Source of the DNA: Tunicatimonas pelagia
Lineage (GTDB): Bacteria; Bacteroidota; Bacteroidia; Cytophagales; Cyclobacteriaceae
Length of the DNA stretch: 64,000 bases
Assembly (NCBI RefSeq): GCF_030506325.1
Contig: NZ_CP120683.1
Location: forward strand, 5,832,501 to 5,896,500
Direction of reading: 5' to 3'
Positions within the stretch are counted from its first letter, which is position 1; every line of letters begins with the position of its first letter. Under the pieces are notes generated by a model. The model was not told the origin of the DNA. It did not search any database and was given only the letters and a program-made list of their open reading frames with translations. The position numbers and the translations under genes are program-made. Shown here piece by piece: positions 37,591 to 46,810 of this stretch.

Positions 37591-39042
37591 CTATTTATCT
37601 GGGTTATAATCAAATTCTTTCATCCGGTACATAAGCGCATAAATACTGCCTACAATAAACGATAGTGGGGGTTGTCCGTGGGCTATTTGAGCGAAATTAG
37701 CAATGCTAAGTGAAAAAAGACAAGTTATATAGGCGGCATACAGAATTTTAATGGTAGGGTCACGCACTTGGTAAAACCCTCTTATGCCAAGCACCATTAT
37801 TGTAGCATACAGCGTTAAAAAGAGAAACAGGCCAACCCAACCGTACTCCAATGCAGTACGCAGATAGAAGTTATCGGGAGGGAACCCAGCCAACGTATGC
37901 CCCGGGTGATACCTTTCTCCCGGAAATCCGGTAGACTGAGGCCCACCTCCTATAGGATTTTCTAAAATATAGGGTTGAATGAGGGAGCGGTTGTTTTCGC
38001 GAACCGCATAAGAAGCATCCTCGGTAGGGCGAAAAGTAGAGCGAATTCGATTAAGAGGACCACTATAAAAGGGGCCAAAAATCAAAACCACCCCGGCAAT
38101 GAAGGAGACTATGCTAACTGCTAAGATTTTCTTATTGTTGACATTCATTAAGAAGAATAGAACCAGGCCAACTGGAACCATTGCGTAGGCAGTACGGGTA
38201 AAAGAAAACACCATAGCAAAGAAGATAATGCCTGCGCTTAATAATAGTACAAGTTTCTTTTTTACACTAAAGGGGCCAAAAGCAAGCACAAAGCAGACTA
38301 GACCACTAAAGGCCATGAACATACCGAAACTAGATACGTCGGCTAGTATTGACCACCTTCTAAATCTGCCACCTACCGTGCTTAAGCCTAGCACCTTTGG
38401 GTTACTGTATACCCAAACTTTCTCAAACTCAAAGAGTCCGAAGTATTCTTGTTTTAAGGCGTAAATAGCAGTAAATACTGCTAGTGCAAGCCAAAATTTG
38501 GTGAAAAGTATCACGAAGGATCTGCTACTGAAAGCAAATATGGCTACTAGTACAAATAGAAATCCGGTAAATACCCCTCTCAACCCTACTAGCCAGCCTT
38601 GAATAGATAATGAGTTGGGGTTGAAAACTTGGAGTAGCTGGTACAAGAGCCATATCACCAATACGATTACTACCGGGCTCTTGATAATTTTAGTTTTTGG
38701 CTTTCGCTGTAGAAAAATACCAATAAACGTTACTAGAATAGTGATGCTGGTAATCGCTCCAAAAGGTATATCCGGACGTAATCGGATTAGTGTGAAGATA
38801 GAGAACGATTGCAGGACAATAAGCAACATTCCAATGCGAATGTTAAACAAGCAGACCAGTAGAAAACCAGCCCCGGTCAACCCACCTAATAGAACAGTAC
38901 CAATTAAAGGCCCCCTTTTTGCAACAATGACTGTTATGAGTAGGGAGCCGAATAATGCAACGATAAAGGTAGATAGGTAAATGAACCTTCTACTCATCAC
39001 TGTATCTAGTACTTTACTACGTATGTCGCCAATTTGTATCAC
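37591..39042 (-). CDS. O-antigen ligase/polymerase-like membrane protein (Wzy/WaaL family)
   Basis: 483 residues with about twelve membrane helices. It carries the Wzy_C pattern: a run of helices, SFTRTAYAMVPVGLVLFF, then a large periplasmic loop with RENNRSLIQPYILENPIGGG and the conserved HTLAGFPPDNFYLRTALEYG segment containing the His used by the ligase family. It should join lipid-linked repeat units in the periplasm. It opens at GTG 39042; an ATG at 38997 would remove a charged N-terminus. It is separated from the upstream glycosyltransferase by 150 bp and from the TolC-like gene by a few bases. Confidence 0.85.
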   Translation of the reverse strand: MIQIGDIRSKVLDTVMSRRFIYLSTFIVALFGSLLITVIVAKRGPLIGTVLLGGLTGAGFLLVCLFNIRIGMLLIVLQSFSIFTLIRLRPDIPFGAITSITILVTFIGIFLQRKPKTKIIKSPVVIVLVIWLLYQLLQVFNPNSLSIQGWLVGLRGVFTGFLFVLVAIFAFSSRSFVILFTKFWLALAVFTAIYALKQEYFGLFEFEKVWVYSNPKVLGLSTVGGRFRRWSILADVSSFGMFMAFSGLVCFVLAFGPFSVKKKLVLLLSAGIIFFAMVFSFTRTAYAMVPVGLVLFFLMNVNNKKILAVSIVSFIAGVVLIFGPFYSGPLNRIRSTFRPTEDASYAVRENNRSLIQPYILENPIGGGPQSTGFPGERYHPGHTLAGFPPDNFYLRTALEYGWVGLFLFLTLYATIMVLGIRGFYQVRDPTIKILYAAYITCLFSLSIANFAQIAHGQPPLSFIVGSIYALMYRMKEFDYNPDK

Positions 39043-39192
39043 GAGTCAGTTAATTTGACTTTATGCATTCTTGATCAAAAGAATAAAGTTTTTAGGAATA
39101 GAAAAAGATAGATGAACAATACAAAAGAAATGACTAGTCTTTGGAGTAGACGTTTGTGGTAGGCTTGTTCTTTTTTTGAAGAGTGATCGTCG

Positions 39193-40425
39193 TTATGTAC
39201 CATTGGTCTTAGCTATTAGAAAGGATTCAGTTATCTTCCAAAATTCTTTTGCTCTTGCTTCCCAAGAGTTTGCTGCCACCCAGTTATATCGCTCTTGTTC
39301 TTTAGCTGGGCTATCTTCAGCAATTGCCCGATTGATTAGTGAAGTAAACTCCCGGTTATTTTGCGCTACGTATACCACTGGTTCAAACTTTTCAACTTCT
39401 TCAGAGAAGTTGGTAGTGATTACGGGTTTACCGGCAGCTAGGTATTCATTGAGCTTGAGTGGGTATATGCTTTTTGTTAAAGTAGTCAACTTGAAGGGAA
39501 TAATCGTACAGTGTACTTTCTGCAAATATGAAGGTAGCAGGCTGATATTTTTTGCTCCAATGAATTTGATATTAGAAATTTGATCTAATTGATATTTATT
39601 GAATTCGTTGGAGTTAAGGGGGCCAATCAGCAGAATTAGTTTTTGCTGGTGATGTAAGGCAATATCCTTGAGTAACTGATAGTTAACCCGACCATCAAGG
39701 TTGCCAATGTAGCAAATAATACGGCGCTTTTCACCAAGAATTTCACTGGGTTCGGCTAAATTTGGGTTAGATACTTGCTTAAAAAGAGAAATATCCGCCG
39801 CATTAGGTAGGTAGAAAACATTGTTAGCGTACTTAGACTTCAAACGAGTTAGTTCAATAGAAGTAGTTAAGGTGATGTCCGTACTTCGCAGAGCGTTTGT
39901 TTCCAAACGTGGGCCGTGCTTCTGCATATACCGCGATTCACTAATGTCATCTACTGCCTGGTAAATTGATAGTACTGGGGTAAGCTTCTTGAGAAAGTAT
40001 TTGCCATATAGTGGGTTAAATGAATTAATGAAAATATACTCTCGGATATTAAAATCCTGTATTAGTTTCTTAATGGTACAATAAACAATCTTATCATTTC
40101 TTTTGGATAACAAGCTATAAAGCTTCCCGATTGGTAGCGCATTTATCGGTAGGGTCATTGGGGAAGTTACCACGGTGAAGTTAGGGGGAGCCCCCTTCAC
40201 TTTAGTGTAGTTATCACGACCAGTTAATAATGCTTTCTTGCGCGATTGAATGTACTGGGTACTGTGCAGAGTGATAAAATCTTTCACAGTAAAAGGATTA
40301 TCAATGTAAAACACTCTGTTGCTCTTGGCCAACTCTTTCGCTAAAGAATACGATGTTGAGGAGTAGGGAGTATCCCAACGTGGCAATGCTAACATGATAA
40401 TATCGATAGAATCGAGGTTATGCAC
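39193..40425 (-). CDS. Glycosyltransferase (GT1/GT4-type, GT-B fold)
   Basis: 410 residues. The N-terminus IDIIMLALPRWDTPYSSTSY is typical of a GT-B group in Bacteroidota glycan loci that also occurs with teichuronic-like biosynthesis. The C-terminal domain shows ICYIGNLDGRVNYQLL and the acceptor-nucleotide site FKLTTLTKSIYPLKLNEYLAAGKPVITT split across the usual GPGTF positions. Starts at GTG 40425; the stop of the flippase gene overlaps by 8 bp, so the two genes are coupled. Sugar not identifiable. Confidence 0.85.
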   Translation of the reverse strand: MHNLDSIDIIMLALPRWDTPYSSTSYSLAKELAKSNRVFYIDNPFTVKDFITLHSTQYIQSRKKALLTGRDNYTKVKGAPPNFTVVTSPMTLPINALPIGKLYSLLSKRNDKIVYCTIKKLIQDFNIREYIFINSFNPLYGKYFLKKLTPVLSIYQAVDDISESRYMQKHGPRLETNALRSTDITLTTSIELTRLKSKYANNVFYLPNAADISLFKQVSNPNLAEPSEILGEKRRIICYIGNLDGRVNYQLLKDIALHHQQKLILLIGPLNSNEFNKYQLDQISNIKFIGAKNISLLPSYLQKVHCTIIPFKLTTLTKSIYPLKLNEYLAAGKPVITTNFSEEVEKFEPVVYVAQNNREFTSLINRAIAEDSPAKEQERYNWVAANSWEARAKEFWKITESFLIAKTNGT

Positions 40426-41764
40426 TGTTCTTAGCTTTAAGGTAATTTAAACCATAGACAAACCCTTGTTTGTAGAAGCCCACCATACAGTGTAGCGTAT
40501 GAAGCAATCTTACGTTGAAGTGAGTATATAAAAACCGCTGCGTCACGATAAACATTACTGCATACGAAAACAACGTTCCGTATACTGCTCCTTTCAGGCC
40601 GAAGTAGTAAATGAAAATAAAATTTGACAAAATGTTCACGAGCATTCCGGCAAATACAAAGTAGAAATTAATATTTGGTCGATTGGTAGCCTCTAAAATC
40701 ACCCCGAATTGCCTCGAGAACGGTAAAAACAGTCCATAAAGAATGGTCAACTGAAGAATGGGAACTGCATCCAAGTAGTTATCACCAGCAATAAGCAGTA
40801 TAATAAATTTGGGTATGAGCAATACCACTGCCATACCTGGAAGAATAATGGCTAGAGTGAGCCCGACTGATTTTTCGTATAAGTTTTTTACGGCTCGTTC
40901 TCCGTCTAGGTTAGCTCTACGGGCACTTTGCGGAAATATTAGCGATGCGATAGCCGTAGTAGGGTACTCGACTAGGTTGGTAACTCTCCCAGCAATATTA
41001 TAAACGGCTACGGAAGCGTTAGATAACAAAAGTGCAATCATAATATGATCTACGCTTTTGTAAAGCACGGAGCTTAGGTTTGTCGCCATACTAAACCTTC
41101 CGAACGAGAACAGCTTTTTTACCCATACCCACGAAAGTGATGCTAGTTGGGGAAGGTAAGGCTTAGTAAAAAAGTAAGCAACTACTGCAGCGATAGCGGT
41201 AGTTCCAATTTGTACCCATACCAAATGGACTAGCAATACATCTGAGTTAAGAAAATAGAAAACAGCTACGTAAAGAAATAGCCCGCCTTGCCGCATTAAA
41301 TAGCTATAAAAAATACCTTCAAAATAAAAATTTGCCTGCTGAATTATTTCAAAATGCGACAAGGGCAATTGGGCTAACATTACTATTGCGTAGAACAGTA
41401 ACAGTTGGCGAATTTCTCCTTCTCCGTAGAAATGAAGTAGGCCGTAGCTCACTACCACTACCAAAGCCGATAATAGTGTTGTAATTAAGGTATTGAGAAT
41501 AAAGGATGCTTTTACAATTTGGGCGTAATTAGATTTGTTCTCTGAAGCCAAAAATTTAATAGTACCATTTTGAATCAAGCCCTGCTTACCTATTTCTAAG
41601 ATTGTGGTGATAGTTAAGAAGAGAACCCAAGATCCAAAGACATCTTTTTCTAACATCCGAGCTAAAAAGTAGACTGTTCCAAACCCAATTACTAAGACGG
41701 AGCCGCGTTGTAGCAGCGTAAATATGCCTGATCTGATCCATACCTTTTTCTCAACTGGACCCAT
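40418..41764 (-). CDS. Wzx-like polysaccharide flippase (MOP superfamily)
   Basis: 448 residues with 12-14 membrane helices, N-terminus GIFTLLQRGSVLVIGFGTVYFLARM as in polysaccharide_synt (PF01943/PF13440) proteins. Conserved features are the KLFSFGRFSMATNLSSVLYKSVDHIMIA block and repeated VYNIAGRV/IFPQSARR segments. It should move the undecaprenyl-linked repeat unit to the periplasmic face for the polymerase. It opens a minus operon of four genes and stands divergent from the MBOAT gene with a 157-bp promoter gap. Confidence 0.88.
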   Translation of the reverse strand: MGPVEKKVWIRSGIFTLLQRGSVLVIGFGTVYFLARMLEKDVFGSWVLFLTITTILEIGKQGLIQNGTIKFLASENKSNYAQIVKASFILNTLITTLLSALVVVVSYGLLHFYGEGEIRQLLLFYAIVMLAQLPLSHFEIIQQANFYFEGIFYSYLMRQGGLFLYVAVFYFLNSDVLLVHLVWVQIGTTAIAAVVAYFFTKPYLPQLASLSWVWVKKLFSFGRFSMATNLSSVLYKSVDHIMIALLLSNASVAVYNIAGRVTNLVEYPTTAIASLIFPQSARRANLDGERAVKNLYEKSVGLTLAIILPGMAVVLLIPKFIILLIAGDNYLDAVPILQLTILYGLFLPFSRQFGVILEATNRPNINFYFVFAGMLVNILSNFIFIYYFGLKGAVYGTLFSYAVMFIVTQRFLYTHFNVRLLHTLHCMVGFYKQGFVYGLNYLKAKNSA

Positions 41765-41857
41765 CTATTTATAGTATTTCGATAAAAATTGAATGTATTT
41801 TATAAATTTATCAGTAAAAATAGTAATTTATTTTATAGTTTTGTTTACAAACGAATA

Positions 41858-41865
41858 TATATTTG
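41858..41865 (+). promoter_or_regulatory. Putative minus-7 box TATATTTG of the first MBOAT operon
   Basis: TATATTTG matches TAnnTTTG, 57 bp before the ATG at 41922. The nearest TTTG upstream (41840-41843) is only 14 bp away, shorter than the usual 19-21, so support is partial. Confidence 0.4.
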
Positions 41866-41921
41866 CAGAAAGCTTTCTTAAAAGTGCTGTCAAATGAGAT
41901 AACTAATCTCTCTTAGGTTCT

Positions 41922-43352
41922 ATGTTCTTCAACACATTAGATTTTGCACTTTTCTTGCCAATTGTGTTTGCCATCTACTGGTGGGTTTTGGGTAATCGAT
42001 TGCGAGCGCAAAATGTGTTTCTGATTGTTGCTAGCTACGTTTTCTACGGATGGTGGGACTGGAGATTTCTTTTTCTGATTGCCTTTAGTTCAATCGTTGA
42101 TTTTACGATCGGGCAATTGCTATTTCGGGCCAAACGAAAAATTTATCGAAAATTTTGGCTGTTTCTTAGCATCGGTATTAATCTGGGCATCTTAGGGTTT
42201 TTTAAGTACTACAACTTTTTTGTCGATGCATTTGTCGACGCATTTACGCTGTTTGGCAAGCCCATAGAAGTCAGCACATTGTATATCATTCTACCGGTAG
42301 GTATTAGTTTTTATACCTTCCAGACATTGAGCTACACAATAGATATTTACCGCAATAAACTTCAACCTACGAAGGATGTGGTGGCATTTTTCGCTTTTGT
42401 CAGTTTCTTTCCGCAGTTGGTCGCTGGGCCCATTGAACGAGCCTCCAATCTACTTCCTCAATTCTTTAAGCAGCGTACTTTTCAGTATGAGGAGGCTAAA
42501 GATGGAATGAGGCAGATTTTATGGGGGCTTTTCAAGAAAATTGTTATTGCTGATAACTGTGCTCTTTTTGTGGATCAAATATTTTCTAATTATTCCGAAG
42601 TTTCTAACGGGGCACTGGTGCTGGGTGCTATTTTTTTTGCATTTCAAATTTACGGCGACTTTTCCGGTTACTCCGATATTGCCATTGGCACAGCCAAGCT
42701 TTTTGGTTTTAAGCTAATGCGTAATTTTGCTTATCCGTACTTCTCTCGTGATATTGCTGAGTTCTGGCGAAGGTGGCATATATCTCTGTCTTCTTGGTTT
42801 AAAGACTACTTGTACATTCCGCTGGGAGGAAGTAGAGGAAGTGTTTGGTACAAGGTTCGCAACACTGCCATCATTTTTGTGGTTAGTGGATTCTGGCATG
42901 GGGCCAATTGGACCTTTATTGTTTGGGGAGCACTGAATGCGCTCTATTTTCTACCATTGCTTCTGAGACAAAGCAATCGTCGTTATTTAGATATTGCGGC
43001 TCAAGACCGATTTTTGCCCAACACCAAAGAAGCGTTTCAAATATTAGTAACGTTTTCTCTTACTTGCTTTGCTTGGATTTTCTTTAGGTCGGAAAGTGTC
43101 ACTGATGCTTTTTCCTATATCGGTCATATGTTTGACTGGAATAGCTTTACAACTGATCTTAAATTTTATTATCTGTTGCCGCTTCTAGTACTCTTGATTA
43201 CAGTCGAGTGGGTTCAGAGACATCAACCGCATCCGTTACAAATAGATCAACTTAGTCCGGTTAAACGTTTTGCTATTTACAATTTGTTGACCTTAGGTAT
43301 TATCTATCTAAACTTCAATAGTGGGGCTTCTTTCATTTATTTTCAGTTTTAA
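41922..43352 (+). CDS. MBOAT-family membrane O-acyltransferase (AlgI/DltB-like)
   Basis: 476 residues, about eleven membrane helices. The MBOAT blocks are clear: FWRRWHISLSSWFKDYLYIPLGGS and the active-site His326 in FWHGANW. The N-terminal GISFYTFQTLSYTIDIYR and LVAGPIERASNLLPQF are as in alginate O-acetylase AlgI. It takes an acyl group from the cytoplasm through the membrane to an acceptor outside. The next gene, 11 bp downstream, is an SGNH-like protein, the partner expected from AlgI-AlgX/J and DltB-DltD systems. A second such pair lies at 47520-49912. The protein ends in FIYFQF, like its paralogue. Confidence 0.92.
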   Translation: MFFNTLDFALFLPIVFAIYWWVLGNRLRAQNVFLIVASYVFYGWWDWRFLFLIAFSSIVDFTIGQLLFRAKRKIYRKFWLFLSIGINLGILGFFKYYNFFVDAFVDAFTLFGKPIEVSTLYIILPVGISFYTFQTLSYTIDIYRNKLQPTKDVVAFFAFVSFFPQLVAGPIERASNLLPQFFKQRTFQYEEAKDGMRQILWGLFKKIVIADNCALFVDQIFSNYSEVSNGALVLGAIFFAFQIYGDFSGYSDIAIGTAKLFGFKLMRNFAYPYFSRDIAEFWRRWHISLSSWFKDYLYIPLGGSRGSVWYKVRNTAIIFVVSGFWHGANWTFIVWGALNALYFLPLLLRQSNRRYLDIAAQDRFLPNTKEAFQILVTFSLTCFAWIFFRSESVTDAFSYIGHMFDWNSFTTDLKFYYLLPLLVLLITVEWVQRHQPHPLQIDQLSPVKRFAIYNLLTLGIIYLNFNSGASFIYFQF

Positions 43353-43363
43353 TCTAGCAGTAA

Positions 43364-44398
43364 ATGAAGCTATTTATTAAGAAATTGGCGTTTTATTTAA
43401 TTCCGCTCATGCTGTTGTTCGGGTTAATCATGATAACCGATCCTTACAAAATATTTTATGAGTATGAAGACTACTCGTATAAACATTTTACGGTGAATAG
43501 ACATTATGTGAGCACCCAATACTTTTTAGATAATTATCGAGAAAATAAATACGATGCTTTCATTTTTGGTAACTCCCGCACGTTAGCCTTCCAAACGAAA
43601 GATTGGAAAGGTCATTTGCCTTTTCCAGCAGAACCTTATCACTTCGATGCTTCGGGAGAATCAGTGTACGGAATGATGAAAAAAGTAGCTCTGGCAGATA
43701 GTTTATCAGAGCAGCTAGACCAAGCAATTATTGTACTTGATCGATTAATTTTTCTTGAGCCTGACGAGCGAGACCATCCGCTATTTCAGCTACACCCAGC
43801 GTTGAATGGTGCTTCTTGGGTAAAATTTTACCAAAAATTTGTGCTCTCTATTTTTGAGCGCAATTTTATTCCTTATTATAGTGATTACATTACGGATGGA
43901 CTTATTACTAAAATATTAGGTAAGATTCCGAAAGAGGTAGTTTATACGCCCGTTAGCAATGATGTTATTATGACTACTTGGGAAGAGGAGCTAACTACCG
44001 ACGAAGATGCCTTCTTTGCAAAATATGCGGCCTATTTTATTAAGCGTCCCGAAACCGAAACTACATCTGAAGTTATTATTACCGAAAAGCACAAACGGTA
44101 CCTCACTCGGATAAAAAATATTTTACAGAGCCGCCACGTAAACTATAAGGTAATTATTGGTCCTGATTACAGACAAGTCAAGTTCAACCCCACCGATTTA
44201 GCGTTTTTAACTAAGCTCTTTGGAGCCAAAAATTTATATGACTTTTCCGGGAAAAATGAGTTTACAACTGATGTTAGAAATTTCTACGATGGTTCTCATT
44301 ATCGTCCGTCTGTGGCGCGAGATATTTTGAAACAAGTTTATGAGAATGGCATCCAAGTAGTTGAGTTGAAAAATTATACTGGTAAAATAGAAGAATAA
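43364..44398 (+). CDS. Membrane-anchored SGNH-like acyl-transfer partner (DltD/AlgJ-like role)
   Basis: 344 residues: one N-terminal membrane helix (about 8-26), then a periplasmic domain. SGNH block I is G69-N-S71-R (FIFGNSRTL), with S71 the likely nucleophile, and block V is D309-G-S-H312. This is the pattern of DltD/AlgX-like proteins that take an acyl group from the MBOAT partner and hand it to a polymer. Pairing with the MBOAT gene 11 bp upstream supports the role; sequence family is not nameable beyond SGNH-like. ATG start. Confidence 0.7.
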   Translation: MKLFIKKLAFYLIPLMLLFGLIMITDPYKIFYEYEDYSYKHFTVNRHYVSTQYFLDNYRENKYDAFIFGNSRTLAFQTKDWKGHLPFPAEPYHFDASGESVYGMMKKVALADSLSEQLDQAIIVLDRLIFLEPDERDHPLFQLHPALNGASWVKFYQKFVLSIFERNFIPYYSDYITDGLITKILGKIPKEVVYTPVSNDVIMTTWEEELTTDEDAFFAKYAAYFIKRPETETTSEVIITEKHKRYLTRIKNILQSRHVNYKVIIGPDYRQVKFNPTDLAFLTKLFGAKNLYDFSGKNEFTTDVRNFYDGSHYRPSVARDILKQVYENGIQVVELKNYTGKIEE

Positions 44399-44411
44399 AA
44401 TGTAATATTTT

Positions 44412-44419
44412 TATCTTTG
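44412..44419 (+). promoter_or_regulatory. Putative minus-7 box TATCTTTG before the FkbH-like gene
   Basis: A TAnnTTTG match in the 41-bp gap before the ATG at 44440. No good TTG sits 19-21 bp upstream, so it may be a weak internal promoter. Confidence 0.4.
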
Positions 44420-44439
44420 TACTAGATATATATAATAGA

Positions 44440-46182
44440 ATGACATTTAAGCAACTAAGAAGAAATCTTAAAAACGATTTTTCTGAATTTCGTGAGGTGA
44501 AAATAGCACTATTGGCTGATAGTGCATCACAGTTATTAGCAGTAGCTATTCGTGGCTGCGGATACGAGCATCAACTTGACTTGAAAGTGCACGAAGCCGA
44601 TTACGATCAGATAAACCAAGAATTGCTAAACCCTCATTCTGAATACTACACTACTGCCCAAGATTTTACTATTCTATTTCATAGTGTACATAAGCTTCGT
44701 AAAAAGTTTTACCAATTACCAATCGATGAGAGAAAAGACTTTGCGTCAAACCACATAGCTCATTGTCAAACATTATTCGATAGCATTACTAGCAATACTA
44801 ACTCGAAAATTATTTACTTCAACTTTCCCATAGTTAATGATGAAGTATTCGGCCATCACGCGAATAAGACTCAGCACTCCTTTATTTATCAATTGAGAAA
44901 AATTAACTTTCAGTTAATGGAGGTAAGTCAGCAAAATGCGGCGCTGTACATACACGATCTACAGGCTCTTCAAGGGCGATACGGGCAGGATGTGGTTTTG
45001 GACACAAATATGTACATCAACGCTGATATGCCACTTAGTGTTGACTTTCTGCCAGTGGTAGCTGACAGCACAATAGCCATTATTCGTGCTTCACTAGGAA
45101 AGATAAAGAAGTGTTTAGTACTTGACTTAGACAACACCATTTGGGGTGGGATTATTGGTGACGATGGTTTAGAAAAAATACAAATAGGAGATTTAGGAGT
45201 AGGAAAAGCATTTAGTGAGTTCCAGCAATGGGCGAAAGAACTAAAAGAACGAGGCGTTATTCTGGCTATATGTAGCAAAAACGATGAGAAGAACGCGAAG
45301 GAGCCTTTTGAGAAACATCCCGACATGGTACTTCGGCTAGACGATATTGCGATCTTCGTGGCTAATTGGGAAAATAAGGCAGACAATATTGCCTTTATTC
45401 AGCAGACGCTAAATATTGGGCTGGATTCCATTGTCTTTATCGACGATAACCCCTTTGAAAGAAACATGGTAAGAACGCACCTTCCTCAAGTTACCGTACC
45501 AGAATTACCCGAAGATCCGGCGCTGTATCTCAACTATTTAACCTCATTATATCTTTTTGAGACCGTTTCTTTCACTACCAATGATTCGGACCGAACACGA
45601 CAGTATCAGGCTGAGGCAAAACGGGTGGTTACAAAAAATAGCTTTGCTAACGAAGAGGAGTTTCTGGCTTCTTTGGATATGAAGGCAAAAATAGAGTCAT
45701 TTAACCGCTTTAACACTCCTAGAGTTGCCCAACTTACGCAAAGGTCTAATCAGTTTAATCTACGCACTATTCGTTATACCGAACACGAAATAGAAAAAAT
45801 AGCCAACTCAGAAGACTATATCACCTTATCACTATCTTTATCGGATAAATTTGGCGATCATGGAATCATTAGTGTATTGATACTGGAAAAGAAAGGAGAG
45901 GCTACTCTTTTTGTCGATACTTGGATTATGAGTTGTCGGGTTCTTAAGCGAGGGGTTGAGTATTTTGCTCTCAATAAACTAGTGGAGATAGCAAAAAAAC
46001 ACCAGGCTAAGCAACTAAGGGGCGAATACCTACCTACTGCTAAAAATGGCTTAGTAAAAGATCATTACGCCGATCTGGGTTTTCAGGCCGAAGATGGCTA
46101 CTGGGTGCTTGACGTAGCGAGCTTTTCAGAAAAGGAAAATTATATACAAGAAGATCAATTAATAAATCTGACGAATGGATAG
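44440..46182 (+). CDS. FkbH-like HAD-IIIC family protein
   Basis: 580 residues: an N-terminal region of about 220 residues as in FkbH-like proteins, a HAD domain with D229-L-D231-N-T (motif I, LDLDNTIWGG), GVILAICSKND (motif II) and FIDDNPFERNMV (motif IV), and a C-terminal GNAT-like domain (about 430-570; FGDHGIISVLIL, DTWIMSCRVLKRGVE). Characterised FkbH proteins dephosphorylate 1,3-bisphosphoglycerate and load a glyceryl group on an acyl carrier protein; others have other products. The very next gene, overlapping by 8 bp, is an ACP, which supports that type of chemistry here. Glyceryl as the actual group is inference. Confidence 0.88.
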   Translation: MTFKQLRRNLKNDFSEFREVKIALLADSASQLLAVAIRGCGYEHQLDLKVHEADYDQINQELLNPHSEYYTTAQDFTILFHSVHKLRKKFYQLPIDERKDFASNHIAHCQTLFDSITSNTNSKIIYFNFPIVNDEVFGHHANKTQHSFIYQLRKINFQLMEVSQQNAALYIHDLQALQGRYGQDVVLDTNMYINADMPLSVDFLPVVADSTIAIIRASLGKIKKCLVLDLDNTIWGGIIGDDGLEKIQIGDLGVGKAFSEFQQWAKELKERGVILAICSKNDEKNAKEPFEKHPDMVLRLDDIAIFVANWENKADNIAFIQQTLNIGLDSIVFIDDNPFERNMVRTHLPQVTVPELPEDPALYLNYLTSLYLFETVSFTTNDSDRTRQYQAEAKRVVTKNSFANEEEFLASLDMKAKIESFNRFNTPRVAQLTQRSNQFNLRTIRYTEHEIEKIANSEDYITLSLSLSDKFGDHGIISVLILEKKGEATLFVDTWIMSCRVLKRGVEYFALNKLVEIAKKHQAKQLRGEYLPTAKNGLVKDHYADLGFQAEDGYWVLDVASFSEKENYIQEDQLINLTNG

Positions 46183-46417
46183 TACGCAAATTTTAGAAGA
46201 AGTAGACGAAATATTTAAGGACGAATTAGATAACGATGATATCGTTATACAACGAGATACAACCGCCGGAGATATTGCCGAATGGGATTCCCTAACCCAT
46301 ATTACCCTAGTGGTAGCAATTGAGAAACACTTTAAAGTAAAATTTACGGCGGCTGAAATTCAGGGATTTAAGAATGTGGGGGAGATGTGTGATGCCATCC
46401 ACGCAAAAGTATCTTGA
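46175..46417 (+). CDS. Acyl carrier protein
   Basis: 80 residues, acidic four-helix protein. The phosphopantetheine site is S39 in EWDSLTHITLVVAIE, the DSL motif. It overlaps the FkbH-like gene by 8 bp and the MaoC-like gene by its stop (TGATG), so the three are coupled. It is different from a housekeeping acpP in its context: it is likely dedicated to making an acyl group for the MBOAT proteins on either side. Confidence 0.92.
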   Translation: MDSTQILEEVDEIFKDELDNDDIVIQRDTTAGDIAEWDSLTHITLVVAIEKHFKVKFTAAEIQGFKNVGEMCDAIHAKVS

Positions 46418-46809
46418 TGTTTACTGTTGGCGATACGTACCAAGAGACATTTATAACCGATGCGTTAACGTACGAGGGCTTCATTGATCTGTTTAAAGAT
46501 AAAAATCCACTTCACACTGACGCTCAGTTTGCTCGGTCGAAAAGTTTTAAAGACCGGGTAATGCACGGAAATATTTTGAATGGATACATCTCTTACTTTA
46601 TCGGAGAGTGCCTTCCGTCGAAAGATGTTGTCATTCACTCCCAGGAAATAAAATACCACGCTCCGGTCTATCTTAATGATGAACTGAGTCTGCATGCTAC
46701 TGTCAGTGAAATCTACGATTCAGTAAATGCGGTCGTTTTTAAGTACCGTTTCTTAGATGTAGAAAAGAAAGTAATTGCCAAAGGGACTTTTCAAATTGGG
46801 TTAATCTAG
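46417..46809 (+). CDS. MaoC-like hot-dog dehydratase/hydratase
   Basis: 130 residues, single hot-dog fold (PF01575). The hydratase-2 motif is visible: DKNPLHTDAQFA (D28, H33) and the later HG of RVMHGNIL. Such proteins add or remove water on acyl-CoA or acyl-ACP. I use the ATG at 46417 inside the TGATG overlap; a TTG three bases earlier would add one Met. Between an ACP and an SDR it probably dehydrates or hydrates an ACP-bound acyl group. Confidence 0.85.
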   Translation: MFTVGDTYQETFITDALTYEGFIDLFKDKNPLHTDAQFARSKSFKDRVMHGNILNGYISYFIGECLPSKDVVIHSQEIKYHAPVYLNDELSLHATVSEIYDSVNAVVFKYRFLDVEKKVIAKGTFQIGLI

Positions 46810-46810
46810 C

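Noticed and set aside
46414-46416. TTG start of the MaoC-like gene
   Set aside because: It is part of the ACP stop region; the ATG three bases later in TGATG is the better start.
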